Source: Apolygus lucorum (Eukaryota; Arthropoda; Insecta; Hemiptera; Miridae). Taken from it: a stretch of DNA of 64,000 nt. The notes under the pieces were generated by a model, which ran no database searches, was not told where the DNA came from, and was given only the letters and a program-made list of their open reading frames with translations. Both the position numbers and the translations under genes were made by a program. The stretch lies in NCBI GenBank assembly GCA_009739505.2, contig CM019173.2, positions 11,004,912 through 11,068,911 on the forward strand. The letters run 5' to 3'. Below, piece after piece: positions 35,909 through 44,697 of the stretch; within the stretch, counting starts at the first letter, position 1; the number at the start of each line of letters is the position of its first letter.

Positions 35909-37011
35909 GTGAGAAACCTCATTCGTTTACCTCCTGGTTTGCAATTTAGGTCTACCTCTCCCCCAAAACCCACTCTTTTTTTAAATCAAGTTTGACCTTG
36001 ATTAGTTCTTTTTTTTCCCCAATCACTTGATTGGTTTTTTTTTTTCGTTCAAGTTTGACCTTGATAAGTTTTTTTGTTCTCAATCAGTTGATTGTTTTTT
36101 TTTTCTATTTTGAAATTAATTTCGTAATTATTTTTTTGTTGTCTGGGTTTTTTAAAACAATTTTTGTTTATTAGCTAACTTTTTGAAGTAATTTTTTCTT
36201 TTCAATCTGTTGATTGAAAATTTTGTTACTATTCTTTTTTTTTTTTCTCTCAATCAGTTGATTGTGATTTTTTTCTTTCTGTAAGTAATTTCATAAAAAA
36301 TTAATTTTTTTTGTCTTGGTTTTGGTTATTGGTTTTTTAAAACAATTTTAGTTCAATACTTTTCTAAAATTTTTTTTTCTTTTCAATCCGTTGGTTGAAA
36401 ATTTTGTTATTATTCTTTCTTTTTCCTCAATCAGTTGATTGTGTTTTATTTTTTCTCTATTTTGCAAATAATTTCATTTAAAAATCAACAAAAAAAAAAT
36501 TTTGTTTTCGCTTTATCTATTGGTTTTTTAAAGCAATTTTCGTTCAATACATTTCTGAAATTTTTTCTTTTCAATCCGTTGGTTGAAAATTTTGTTATTA
36601 TTCTTTCTTTTTCCTCAATCAGTTGATTGTGTTTTTTTTCTCTATTTTGTAAATAATTCCGTAATTATTTTGTTGTTTTGGTTTTTCTAAAACAATTTTC
36701 GTTCAATACTTTTCTGAAGTTTTTTCTTTTTCAATCCGTTGGTTGAAAATTTTGTTATTATTCTTTTTTGTCTCAATCACTTGATTGTTTTTTCTTTTCG
36801 TGAATCATTTCATACAGAATTTTTTAGTTTGATTTTAATTCAGTTTATTTTGCATTTTTCTCTTGAAATTTTGTTTAGTTTCCAATTTTTTTCTGATTAA
36901 TCAACTTTGATAAAATTTAATTTGTCCATTTCTCAATTTGAACTAAATTGAAACTCACAAATTGTTCACCTAACAGATTCATTCATTTCGATTTTTTCTC
37001 TTGCTTGCAAG
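35909..37011 (+). other. Putative 5'-UTR intron of PolB with palindrome array, inner
   Basis: Donor at 35909; the acceptor is either CACCTAACAG (ending 36976) or TTGCTTGCAAG (ending 37011). T-rich. CAATCAGTTGATTG and TCAATCCGTTGGTTGAAAA palindromes alternate with the same spacing as in the outer arms, although the flanking sequence has diverged. Confidence 0.55.
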
Positions 37012-37038
37012 GTAGAGTTTTGATTTTTGTCTTTCGTG

Positions 37039-40000
37039 ATGGCGGGTATTTCAAGAGCCTGTTCTTTCTGTAAGAGGGTATTCCAATGTGCCAATGAATT
37101 GATAAAGCATGAAATGAGATGTGGACTGGGTAGAAATGAAAACATGAAAAGACCTGCATCCCCTTCATCGTTGGATGAAAATGAATCCTTGTTTTCCAAT
37201 TTGTGTGGCCACTGTGGGAAGTACTTTCCTTCAATAGAGGAGAAAGTAGCACATGAACAGACTCATACTGATTTGTGTTCACCTTCTCCTGCCAAAAAGA
37301 GGAACCCACCTCCCATTGATGATGGAGCCACATTCTTTGACACCGTGTGTGCATATTGTGGAATGGATTTTGTTTCGAGGGAAGAGAGAGAAACCCATGA
37401 GCAAGCCTTACATGTACGGGATTTCTGCACCAGATGTGGACTATTTTTTGATGACAATACTGAGCGATTGGTTCATGAACTTGATTGTTACTTAGATTTA
37501 GAGTGTGACAAGTGTGGTGCACGATTTATGAATGCTCACCTCTATGCCACACACTACAATTATTGTACAACAAGAACTAATACTATTCGTAATAGAGGGG
37601 ATCCAAGCGTAGGTCAAATAGTTGTAAATGCCCCCGATGATGACCAAATAATTCCGTACAACTCAGCATTCCTCAATCGCATAGCATCTTACTTCATCCA
37701 ATCTAATTATGCCCTCGACTTGCCATCATTCCTTATCGATATTAGACCCAAATTGATAAAAATTCTGAAAACATCTCTGGCTGAACATGGTGCGATTAAA
37801 TTCAATCTGCTTATCGATATTCAGGTCATCAACTCGTTAGGAGAGGAAATGGATTGTAACCTTAAAGTCAAAAACGAGATATTGTTACATGAAAATGAAA
37901 TTGATTCAATCCTCAAATCGATGGGTGCTAGTTTGAATAATGAACTTTCTGAACTTGAAGTCAAAAAGAGTGGGTGGAAATTGGGAGTAATTTATGGTAT
38001 CAGAGTAAGAATAAATAAATATTCCCCGCTTCGTGGCGGCATGTACATCGAACTTCCCAAGAAAATCCTGAATAGAAAGGCCTGTGTTAATGTTATGAAT
38101 TCGGACAATTTTTGTTTTAAGTACGCCGTATTAGCAAATTTAGTTGATAGGAATCCCCAAAGAGTGTCCACGTATGGTAACCTGAATCATAGGTATAATT
38201 TTGAATGTATTAGATTTCCCACCACAATGAACGACATCAGAAAATTTGAAAAAATCAATAATATCTCAATTAACGTTTTTAAATTGGACGAAAATGATAA
38301 TGTGTATCCAAAGAAAATTGTTGAGCAGGAATTGGAGGACCATAGGGATTTGTTATTGTTGGAAAAAAAGTCAGAGACGGGAGAAATACTCAATAACCAC
38401 TACGTATATATCAAAGATTTTAATAAGTTGGTTCAATCACAGATAAGTAAGAATAAAGGACGCATTAACCTCTGTAAAAGGTGTCTTTGGTTCAAACAAA
38501 CTGATAACTCTGGTGACATCAAAGCTCACGATAATCTTTGTAATTCCAATAAACCTGCTATTCCTAAAATTCCGAAAAAAACTTACGTTGAATTTGAGAA
38601 GGTGGGGCGTTCGATGAGGGTTCCTTATGTAGTGTATGCTGATTTTGAATGTATGTGTGATGACATTCATAACTGTCCACCAAGCCCGGAGAAATCGTAC
38701 ACTCTTCCCTACAATACTCACATTCCCACCTCAGCATGTGCGTACATTCATATCCAAGAAGAATTTTTACCTATTAGTGACAATCTGCCAAAAGATATAT
38801 TTCTATATAGGGGTGAAGATGCTATAGAGAAATTTTTACAATTTTTAAATCATGTGGCTGAAGAAGTTAGCAAAATTTATAGTTCAAATAAGAAAATGAC
38901 TAGACTTACTGATGAAGAAAAAGATCAATACAATAGAGCCACATCCTGCTTCATGTGTAATAAACAATTCACTGACCCAAACAACCCAAAAGTTCGCGAC
39001 CATTGTCATCTACTAGGGACCTACCGGGGAGCTGCCCATAGAAACTGTAATATTCAATACCAATTACCCGATGAACTAGTAATAATTTTCCATAATCTCT
39101 GCGGATATGACGCGTTTTTCTTAGTGCCCAAGCTGGGATATAATAAAAAACGAATAAATGTCATAGCCTCAAATTCCGAAAAATTCATCACGTTTACTAA
39201 ACAAGTCAATAAAAAAATATCATTGCGCTTCCTGGATAGTTTCAATTTTCTATCAAAAAGCCTAGATGCCTTAGCTCAAAATTTGAATGATTTCAAAATA
39301 ATATCCAAGTTTTTCAATGAAACCCAAGTTGATTATGTTAAGAAGAAGGGAGTGTTCCCTTACGAATATATGAATGGTTGGGATAAGTATAATGAAACCA
39401 AATTACCACCCAAAGAAGCTTTTTACAGTAAATTGAGACATGCTCACATAACTGATGATGAATATGAACATGCAAAAAAAGTTTGGGATGTATTCAAATG
39501 CAAAAATATGGGTGAATATAATGATATCTATATGAAAGTTGACGTTCTTCTCCTAGCTGATGTTTTTCAATCTTTCCGCGACATTACCCTGAAATCTCAT
39601 GGTCTCGATCCTGTACATTATTTCACAGCCCCAATGATGACCTGGGATGCCATGTTAAAATGCACCCAGGTCAAGATTGAACTACTTACAGACTACAATC
39701 AGATTTTGATGGTCGAGTCAGGCATCAGAGGAGGGTTAGTCCAAGTATCAAGAAGAATGGCTGAAGCAAACAACCAAATGGTAGAGGGCTACGACCCAAG
39801 TAAGGATACAACATTTTTAGCCTATCAAGACTGCAATGCTCTGTACTCCACTGCTATGTCTAGGCCTCTACCAATTGGCGAGTTTTCATTCGTACCAGAC
39901 CCTTCTTCATTGAACCTTGACTCACTCTCCCCTGATGACCCATATGGCTACCTTCTTGACGTTTGCCTCGACTACCCAGATGAGCTACACGATCATCATA

Positions 40001-41025
40001 ACGACCTACCTTTCCTGCCAGAGAAGCTGGCTAGTGTTGGAGGCAAGTTGGTAGCTCATCTAGGTAGTCGAAGAAACTATGTAGTCCACTATATGGCCCT
40101 AAAACAAGCACTAGATCATGGTCTCAAATTGGTAAGAATAAATAGGGCATTGAAATTCAAGCAGTTGCAATGGTTAAAACCTTATATAGAATTGAATAAT
40201 GAATTAAGAAAAAAGGCAACAACAGATTTCGAAAAGGATCAATTTAAATTATATAATAATGCAGTTTATGGGAAAACCATGGAGAGTATCCGAAATAGAA
40301 TAGATTTCAGACTCGTGACAAGTTTTCGGCAGGCCGAAAAACTCATAGCAAAATCCAATTTCGTAGAATCTACAATTTTTGACGAAAATTTAGTTGGAAT
40401 ACTTATGGGAAAAGTTAATCTTGAATTTAATCGCCCAATTTTTGTAGGACAAGCCATCTTAGATATATCAAAAACTGTAATGTATGAATATTTTTATGAC
40501 ACACTAAAGCCCCTATACCCTGACACTCTCAGTTTGTTGTATATGGATACCGATAGTTTCATTATGTCAATTAGAACTGATGATTGGTATAAAGACATGA
40601 GAGATCATCTACTCGATCACTTAGATACATCAAATTACCCCCAAGATCACCCCCTGTATTCAAATAGGAATAAGAAAGAATTAGGAAAGTTTAAAGATGA
40701 AGCAGGTGGGAAGCCTATAAATTTATTTGTTGGACTCAGACCAAAAATGTATGCAATGCTAATAGATGGGGAAGAATATAAAAGAGCAAAAGGTGTCCAA
40801 AAATGTGTTGTGGAGAAGAAAATTCAGATTGATGATTATCTGAGTTGTCTCAGGGAATCATCAATTCGAAGAGACCTCTGCACACGCATTAGATCTAAGA
40901 AATATAACGTCCAATCAATAATTGTGAATAAAATATCATTGTCCCCAAATGACGATAAGAGACATATTTTAGATGATGGCATCAGCACCTTAGCTTTAGG
41001 ACACTACAGGCTGGCTACTGAGTGA
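37039..41025 (+). CDS. POLB: Protein-primed DNA polymerase B with N-terminal zinc fingers, inner element
   Basis: 1328 residues from ATG 37039 (the frame is open upstream, but only from a TTG). Five Cys/His fingers lie at about residues 8-28, 56-76, 104-125, 130-150 and 156-176. A conserved middle region (200-520) might hold the terminal-protein or linker part. The 3'-5' exonuclease has D/E in YADFE (535-537), a Cys/His cluster (CFMC...RDHCH...HRNC, 637-670), NLCGYD (686-691) and YMKVD (831-835). Polymerase: motif A QDCNALY (about D931), motif B KLYNNAVYGKT (1070-1080), motif C YMDTDSF (D1170, D1172) and KKELGKF. All catalytic residues are present, so it is probably active. It would replicate the linear element from a protein-primed end. 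Confidence 0.95.
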   Translation: MAGISRACSFCKRVFQCANELIKHEMRCGLGRNENMKRPASPSSLDENESLFSNLCGHCGKYFPSIEEKVAHEQTHTDLCSPSPAKKRNPPPIDDGATFFDTVCAYCGMDFVSREERETHEQALHVRDFCTRCGLFFDDNTERLVHELDCYLDLECDKCGARFMNAHLYATHYNYCTTRTNTIRNRGDPSVGQIVVNAPDDDQIIPYNSAFLNRIASYFIQSNYALDLPSFLIDIRPKLIKILKTSLAEHGAIKFNLLIDIQVINSLGEEMDCNLKVKNEILLHENEIDSILKSMGASLNNELSELEVKKSGWKLGVIYGIRVRINKYSPLRGGMYIELPKKILNRKACVNVMNSDNFCFKYAVLANLVDRNPQRVSTYGNLNHRYNFECIRFPTTMNDIRKFEKINNISINVFKLDENDNVYPKKIVEQELEDHRDLLLLEKKSETGEILNNHYVYIKDFNKLVQSQISKNKGRINLCKRCLWFKQTDNSGDIKAHDNLCNSNKPAIPKIPKKTYVEFEKVGRSMRVPYVVYADFECMCDDIHNCPPSPEKSYTLPYNTHIPTSACAYIHIQEEFLPISDNLPKDIFLYRGEDAIEKFLQFLNHVAEEVSKIYSSNKKMTRLTDEEKDQYNRATSCFMCNKQFTDPNNPKVRDHCHLLGTYRGAAHRNCNIQYQLPDELVIIFHNLCGYDAFFLVPKLGYNKKRINVIASNSEKFITFTKQVNKKISLRFLDSFNFLSKSLDALAQNLNDFKIISKFFNETQVDYVKKKGVFPYEYMNGWDKYNETKLPPKEAFYSKLRHAHITDDEYEHAKKVWDVFKCKNMGEYNDIYMKVDVLLLADVFQSFRDITLKSHGLDPVHYFTAPMMTWDAMLKCTQVKIELLTDYNQILMVESGIRGGLVQVSRRMAEANNQMVEGYDPSKDTTFLAYQDCNALYSTAMSRPLPIGEFSFVPDPSSLNLDSLSPDDPYGYLLDVCLDYPDELHDHHNDLPFLPEKLASVGGKLVAHLGSRRNYVVHYMALKQALDHGLKLVRINRALKFKQLQWLKPYIELNNELRKKATTDFEKDQFKLYNNAVYGKTMESIRNRIDFRLVTSFRQAEKLIAKSNFVESTIFDENLVGILMGKVNLEFNRPIFVGQAILDISKTVMYEYFYDTLKPLYPDTLSLLYMDTDSFIMSIRTDDWYKDMRDHLLDHLDTSNYPQDHPLYSNRNKKELGKFKDEAGGKPINLFVGLRPKMYAMLIDGEEYKRAKGVQKCVVEKKIQIDDYLSCLRESSIRRDLCTRIRSKKYNVQSIIVNKISLSPNDDKRHILDDGISTLALGHYRLATE

Positions 41026-41430
41026 TCCAATTTCATTTAATTATCACCATACCAAATTTTTAACAGGCTGGCTCCTATATGATCTAATTTTATTCAATTA
41101 TCATCGCATCAAATTTTAAACAGGCTGGTTCCTAATAAATTTATCATTGTCTTAGGTTATCAAATTTCTTTTAAACAGGCTGGTCCCTAATAATCTTTAT
41201 CATCGTCTTAGGTTAACAAATTTCGATCATCGTCTTAGGTTATCAAATTCTTAAACAGGCTGGTCCTGTCAAATTTTCATCATCGTCTTAGGTTATCAAA
41301 TTTTTAAACAGGCTGGTCCTGTCAAATTTTATCATCGTCTTAGGTTATCAAATTTTTGAACAGGCTGGTCCTGTCAAAATTTCATCATCGTCCTTAGGTT
41401 ATCAAATTTTAATCACCGTTTTAAATTCTC
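41026..41430. repeat. PolB 3' repeat tail, inner
   Basis: Tandem units of about 55-65 bp: ACAGGCTGGTCCTGTCAAA then CATCGTCTTAGGTTATCAAA. The first unit lies inside the gene: the codons for the C-terminal HYRLA and the stop are ACTACAGGCTGGCTACTGAG, so coding DNA seeded the array. The outer arms carry their own versions (48415-48925; 49335-49733). Confidence 0.8.
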
Positions 41431-41470
41431 ATCATCGAATGTACACAAGGGTGGGTAAGTAAATGTGTAC

Positions 41471-41750
41471 GAGAGACAACGACCTGGTTGCGTACCAGTG
41501 GAGCAACCAAAGCTACACACTGTAGCTGGAAATCTTTCGGGATTTCCCGGGGGTTGCGGAACGAGTAAAACAACCAATGGTTAGCGGAACCTATGTAAAG
41601 GATTGCTTTTATTTTTTTCTTTATCTTTTTATTTTTCACTTTGATTTTATTCACAATCCTTCATATTTGTTTTGTAATAACCTATGTTTGGTTTACTCGT
41701 TCCATTACGCGAGGGTGGGCCCGGGGTACGCAACCAGGTCGTTGTCTCTC
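41471..41750. repeat. Nested inverted repeats downstream of PolB (fold-back site)
   Basis: A 26-bp perfect inverted repeat (41471-41496 and 41725-41750; GAGAGACAACGACCTGGTTG...) encloses a 12-bp perfect one (GGAACGAGTAAA, 41558-41569, and TTTACTCGTTCC, 41692-41703). The spacer is 41570-41691. In the outer element the same 12-bp repeat is the point where sequence turns back on itself. Confidence 0.9.
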
Positions 41751-41856
41751 AAAAAGGGAGGGGTGAAAGTTATTGCAATGGACTTATGATGAGAATTTGG
41801 GAGGGCGTTGATGAAATTTTTAAGTTGTGGTGGTGGTAATAGTAGGTTGCAAATAG

Positions 41857-41892
41857 TATATAAGGGCTGGTCCTCTCACAAACGTCCTCAGT
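41857..41892 (+). promoter_or_regulatory. ATPase promoter (TATA + TCAGT)
   Basis: TATATAAG at 41857-41864 and arthropod initiator TCAGT at 41888-41892, with the ATG 8 nt further on. Confidence 0.8.
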
Positions 41893-41899
41893 ATTCAAC

Positions 41900-42592
41900 A
41901 TGCAGTTGGTGAAGCAAGGTGTCGGTCTCCCAGTCCACAATTTGGCAAAGTTAGAGGGGAATACTTCCGATAGAACAAGGCATAGCTCACTGCTACCCAA
42001 CAGTATACGGTGCATAATGTGTGCAACTTCGAATGGTGGCAAAACAAATTTGATGCTCAATCTATTATACTCTCCTCAGGGATTGAGATTTGAAAACATC
42101 TATCTCTTTAGTAGAACCCTCCACCAACCTCAATACGTCCAATTGACTAGAATCATGGAACCCCTAAAAGAAATCGGCTTCTTCAAATACGAGAATAGTG
42201 ATGAAGTACCACTACCCTCTCAAACTAAACCAAATTCCGTAATGATTTTTGATGACGTAGCTTGCGACAAACAAGATAGGATTAGGATGTTCTTCAGCAT
42301 GGGTCGACATAGTAAGACAGATAGCTTTTATTTAGCCCAAAGTTATTGTCGTATACCTAAACATTTGATCAGGGATTGTGCCAATTTAATTGTTGTATTT
42401 AGACAAGACACGTTAAATATGAAAAAGATATACGAGGACCATGTAAACATGGATATGTCATTCGTCAAATTCAAAGACATTTGTTCAAGGTGTTGGGAAA
42501 CTAGTAGGTATGGGTTTTTGGTCATAGACAAAGAGTGTGGTGTCAGCAGTGGGAGATATAGGCTAGGTTTCGATACCTATATAATACCCTGA
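41900..42592 (+). CDS. ATP: Genome-packaging ATPase (FtsK/HerA, A32-like)
   Basis: 230 residues. Walker A-like CATSNGGKTNLML (about residues 38-50), then a strand and NIYLFSRT; Walker B SVMIFDDVACD (about 114-124, hydrophobic strand plus DD). MGRHSKTDSFYLAQSYCRIP (about 136-155) carries sensor-type polar residues ending a strand (LAQSY). Size and motif spacing match Polinton and PRD1/adenovirus-lineage packaging ATPases, which drive DNA into the capsid. A start at ATG 41900 is supported by the TATA/TCAGT pair just upstream. The last codons contain the next gene's TATA box. This gene is missing from the palindromic outer element. Confidence 0.9.
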   Translation: MQLVKQGVGLPVHNLAKLEGNTSDRTRHSSLLPNSIRCIMCATSNGGKTNLMLNLLYSPQGLRFENIYLFSRTLHQPQYVQLTRIMEPLKEIGFFKYENSDEVPLPSQTKPNSVMIFDDVACDKQDRIRMFFSMGRHSKTDSFYLAQSYCRIPKHLIRDCANLIVVFRQDTLNMKKIYEDHVNMDMSFVKFKDICSRCWETSRYGFLVIDKECGVSSGRYRLGFDTYIIP

Positions 42593-42608
42593 ATTAGGAT
42601 AAATCAGT
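42578..42608 (+). promoter_or_regulatory. Promoter of DUF8207-like gene, embedded in ATPase CDS
   Basis: TATATAAT at 42578-42585 lies in the ATPase codons for TYIIP. TCAGT follows at 42604-42608, 28 bp from first TATA base to the initiator A, and ATG is at 42625. Confidence 0.72.
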
Positions 42609-42624
42609 TAGTCTATTGCAAACC

Positions 42625-43458
42625 ATGGAAGGAGTAACATCTATTGAGCGAGAGATCGCTGAGGTTCGTAAAGCTATTAGAGCGAGGTATAACCAGATAA
42701 GGAGGAGCAGGGAGGACACAGAAGAACATCTCAAGAAGAGGTTTGAACCCATTCGAGAAGCTATTCTGAATCCGCCATCACCCAAGAAGCCGAAATTGGA
42801 GCAGACAGCTGGGTCATCTACAATTGATCCATGGAAGTACATTAACAGGAGGAGAAGAAGAACCAAACCAAGACGTATTTTCGACTTATTCGGAAAGAAA
42901 GTAGAAGAAACCGATATCTCATCAGATTCTACTGCGATACCATACATCATGTCACCTAAAGATGAACCACCTACTGGATCGACAACGCAAGAAGACGTAA
43001 GAGTTATTCCAACCCCTCAAGAACCATTTGCATCGTCATCACCAGTTGAGCCATCATATGGACATTATGCATCAGAGTACGTCAGGAAGAAAATTGATAG
43101 AGAACCAGGATTCGATGACCTTTATGGAATCCACTACCACAGAGAATCTGACCGCTTCACATTGGGAGACAGTTATGTAACTATCAGAGATGATGTAATG
43201 CGAATAGGAACAGACATGCAAATCCATTGCACCCTCGGACTATTGGAACTTCTCTTCATGAAAAATCCGGACAAGACAATGATCAGGGACCATGATCTTC
43301 AATCCTATAAAAAGATACTGGATGCGACCAATGCACATAAGAAAAGATTTAGTTCAACAGAGAATTTCAACATTGAACGGGCACATCCGAAATGGGCTAT
43401 TATTAGGAAATTCTACCCAAGAAAGAAGCCCAGTACTTCATCTGAAAATAATTCATAA
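42625..43458 (+). CDS. Polinton-associated DUF8207-like protein
   Basis: 277 residues from ATG 42625 (MEGVTSIEREI). The frame opens at a TTG 9 bases upstream, which is not a likely start. Residues 5-45 are a charged heptad-like helix (EREIAEVRKAIRARYNQIRR). Residues about 50-160 are disordered, rich in Pro, Ser and Lys with basic RRRRRTKPRR. The C-terminal domain reads DDLYGIHYHRESDRFTLGD, then CTLGLLELLFMKNPD, then YKKILDATNAHKKRF. I associate that 'G-L-ELLF-K-P, YK-IL--TNAH' pattern with a domain of unknown function common next to insect and cnidarian Polinton genes. A minor virion-protein role is plausible from the neighbours (ATPase, capsid), but is an inference. Confidence 0.65.
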   Translation: MEGVTSIEREIAEVRKAIRARYNQIRRSREDTEEHLKKRFEPIREAILNPPSPKKPKLEQTAGSSTIDPWKYINRRRRRTKPRRIFDLFGKKVEETDISSDSTAIPYIMSPKDEPPTGSTTQEDVRVIPTPQEPFASSSPVEPSYGHYASEYVRKKIDREPGFDDLYGIHYHRESDRFTLGDSYVTIRDDVMRIGTDMQIHCTLGLLELLFMKNPDKTMIRDHDLQSYKKILDATNAHKKRFSSTENFNIERAHPKWAIIRKFYPRKKPSTSSENNS

Positions 43459-43465
43459 TCGTCTT

Positions 43466-43621
43466 GGTCCAAGTATCCGAAAGGTAAGACCTATGAGGCA
43501 CTAGTAGTGAGGACCTGTTTTTAATAGACGGTATCAAAAGAAAATCTCTAATTTTGCTGAGTAACCCTCCTTGAGGTTGTGGTGGAAATCCCTTCGGATG
43601 GGAGGGTCAGCATATAACGTG
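43466..43621 (+). ncRNA. Structured RNA element, copy 1 (3' of DUF8207-like gene)
   Basis: GGTCC (43466) can pair with GGACC (43511-43515). Further on GCTG (43556-43559) pairs with CAGC (43618-43621) and ACCCTCC (43564-43570) with GGAGGGT (43611-43617), enclosing a CCC-TTCGGAT-GGG hairpin. The same elements recur at 46722-46858 with compensating changes. It lies just after a stop codon, so could be a 3'-UTR structure, terminator or ribozyme-like motif. It matches no family I know. A 40-nt insertion separates the two stems in this copy. Confidence 0.55.
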
Positions 43622-43633
43622 ATTTTCTCGACC

Positions 43634-43673
43634 TATATAAACATCAGTATCTGAGAATACATCATCATTCAGT
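43634..43673 (+). promoter_or_regulatory. Integrase promoter (TATA + TCAGT)
   Basis: TATATAA at 43634-43640; TCAGT at 43669-43673 (another TCAGT at 43644 is too close to serve). ATG at 43689. Confidence 0.75.
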
Positions 43674-43688
43674 GTCAAGACTCGAAAC

Positions 43689-44630
43689 ATGACAGACGTC
43701 AAGAGAAAAATCATTGAGGAGCTTCATCGACCAGCCAGAAAGAACTATAAAAGAAGAAGAGTGATTCTGAAAGGAATAGACGATTTATGGCAAGCAGATC
43801 TACTGGAACTTCAACCGTATTCGAGAATCAATGGAGGAAATCGATACATACTCGTAGTAATAGATTGCCTATCGAAATTCGTTTGGATAGCTCCACTCAA
43901 ATCCAAGACAGCTACAGCAACCAGTATGGGATTCCAGCAGATATTTGAGAAGTCAGCACCACGTTTACCACGTCATTTACAAACTGATCGTGGAAAAGAA
44001 TTCTATAATGCCACTATGAGAGGGCTACTGAACAGTCATAACATCAACCACTACTCTACCTTCACCAATTTGAAAGCATCAATAGTGGAACGAGTGATTC
44101 GCACTCTGAAGACATTGCTTTGGAAACAGTTCAGTATGCAGGGACATTACAAATGGGTGAATGTCATAGAAGAAATCGTTGGACTGTATAACAAGACCAA
44201 ACACAGTTCGATCAAGATGGCACCCGCAGATGTCAGAGGAAAACGAAAAGAGAAGTTGGCACTCAAGACCTTATTCGCACCGAAGAAGAGGAAGAAACAA
44301 CAGCCAAAATTCAAGATAGACGACTACGTGAGGATATCCAAGAGGAAAGCAGAATTTGAAAAGGGATACACTCCCTCGTGGTCAACTGAAATATTCAAGA
44401 TCGTTCGAGTGAAGAAGACTGTACCACCCACATACATTCTGGAGGATAGTGAGAAGAAACTAGTCGCCGGAGGATTTTATCAAGAAGAACTACAATTGAC
44501 CAAGTACCCAAGAATATATCTTGTGGAGAAGATACTGCGACGAGATGGAGAGGGTCGAGCATACGTAAAATGGTTGGGATTCGACTCGAGACATAATAGT
44601 TGGTTCAATACCGAGAATTTCGCTCAGTGA
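43689..44630 (+). CDS. INT: Retroviral-type integrase with C-terminal chromodomain
   Basis: 313 residues. The DDE core is D in LWQADLLELQ (about residue 38), D in LQTDRGKEFYN (about 99) and E in KASIVERVIRTLK (about 137), with D,D35E-like spacing. KHSSIKMAPADVRG follows, as in Gypsy/Polinton integrases. The region 195-260 is SH3-like (FKIDDYVRISKRKAEFEKGY, WSTEIFKIVRV). The C-terminus (276-310) reads YLVEKILRRDGEGRAYVKWL...FNTENF, a chromodomain, which would steer insertion to modified chromatin. No HHCC zinc domain is evident at the short N-terminus. It performs insertion and should create the 5-6 bp target duplications seen. It is absent from the outer element, which must have been moved in trans. 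Confidence 0.93.
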   Translation: MTDVKRKIIEELHRPARKNYKRRRVILKGIDDLWQADLLELQPYSRINGGNRYILVVIDCLSKFVWIAPLKSKTATATSMGFQQIFEKSAPRLPRHLQTDRGKEFYNATMRGLLNSHNINHYSTFTNLKASIVERVIRTLKTLLWKQFSMQGHYKWVNVIEEIVGLYNKTKHSSIKMAPADVRGKRKEKLALKTLFAPKKRKKQQPKFKIDDYVRISKRKAEFEKGYTPSWSTEIFKIVRVKKTVPPTYILEDSEKKLVAGGFYQEELQLTKYPRIYLVEKILRRDGEGRAYVKWLGFDSRHNSWFNTENFAQ

Positions 44631-44636
44631 AGATAG

Positions 44637-44667
44637 TATATAAGGAGCTGCACACCCTAAAATCAGT
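44637..44667 (+). promoter_or_regulatory. Capsid gene promoter (TATA + TCAGT)
   Basis: TATATAAG at 44637-44644, seven bases after the integrase stop; TCAGT at 44663-44667, 28 bp from first TATA base to the initiator A. Confidence 0.82.
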
Positions 44668-44697
44668 CAGTTGTCAATTGGATCTCGAAGAGTCAAC

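Noticed and set aside
41026..41430. CRISPR-like array of direct repeats
   Set aside because: Eukaryotic context, drifting repeat and spacer lengths, and clear origin from the PolB 3' end; tandem repeat, not CRISPR.
44671..44697. Upstream TTG start for the capsid protein
   Set aside because: TTG is not a normal eukaryotic start, and the TCAGT initiator at 44663-44671 overlaps it; ATG 44698 is preferred.
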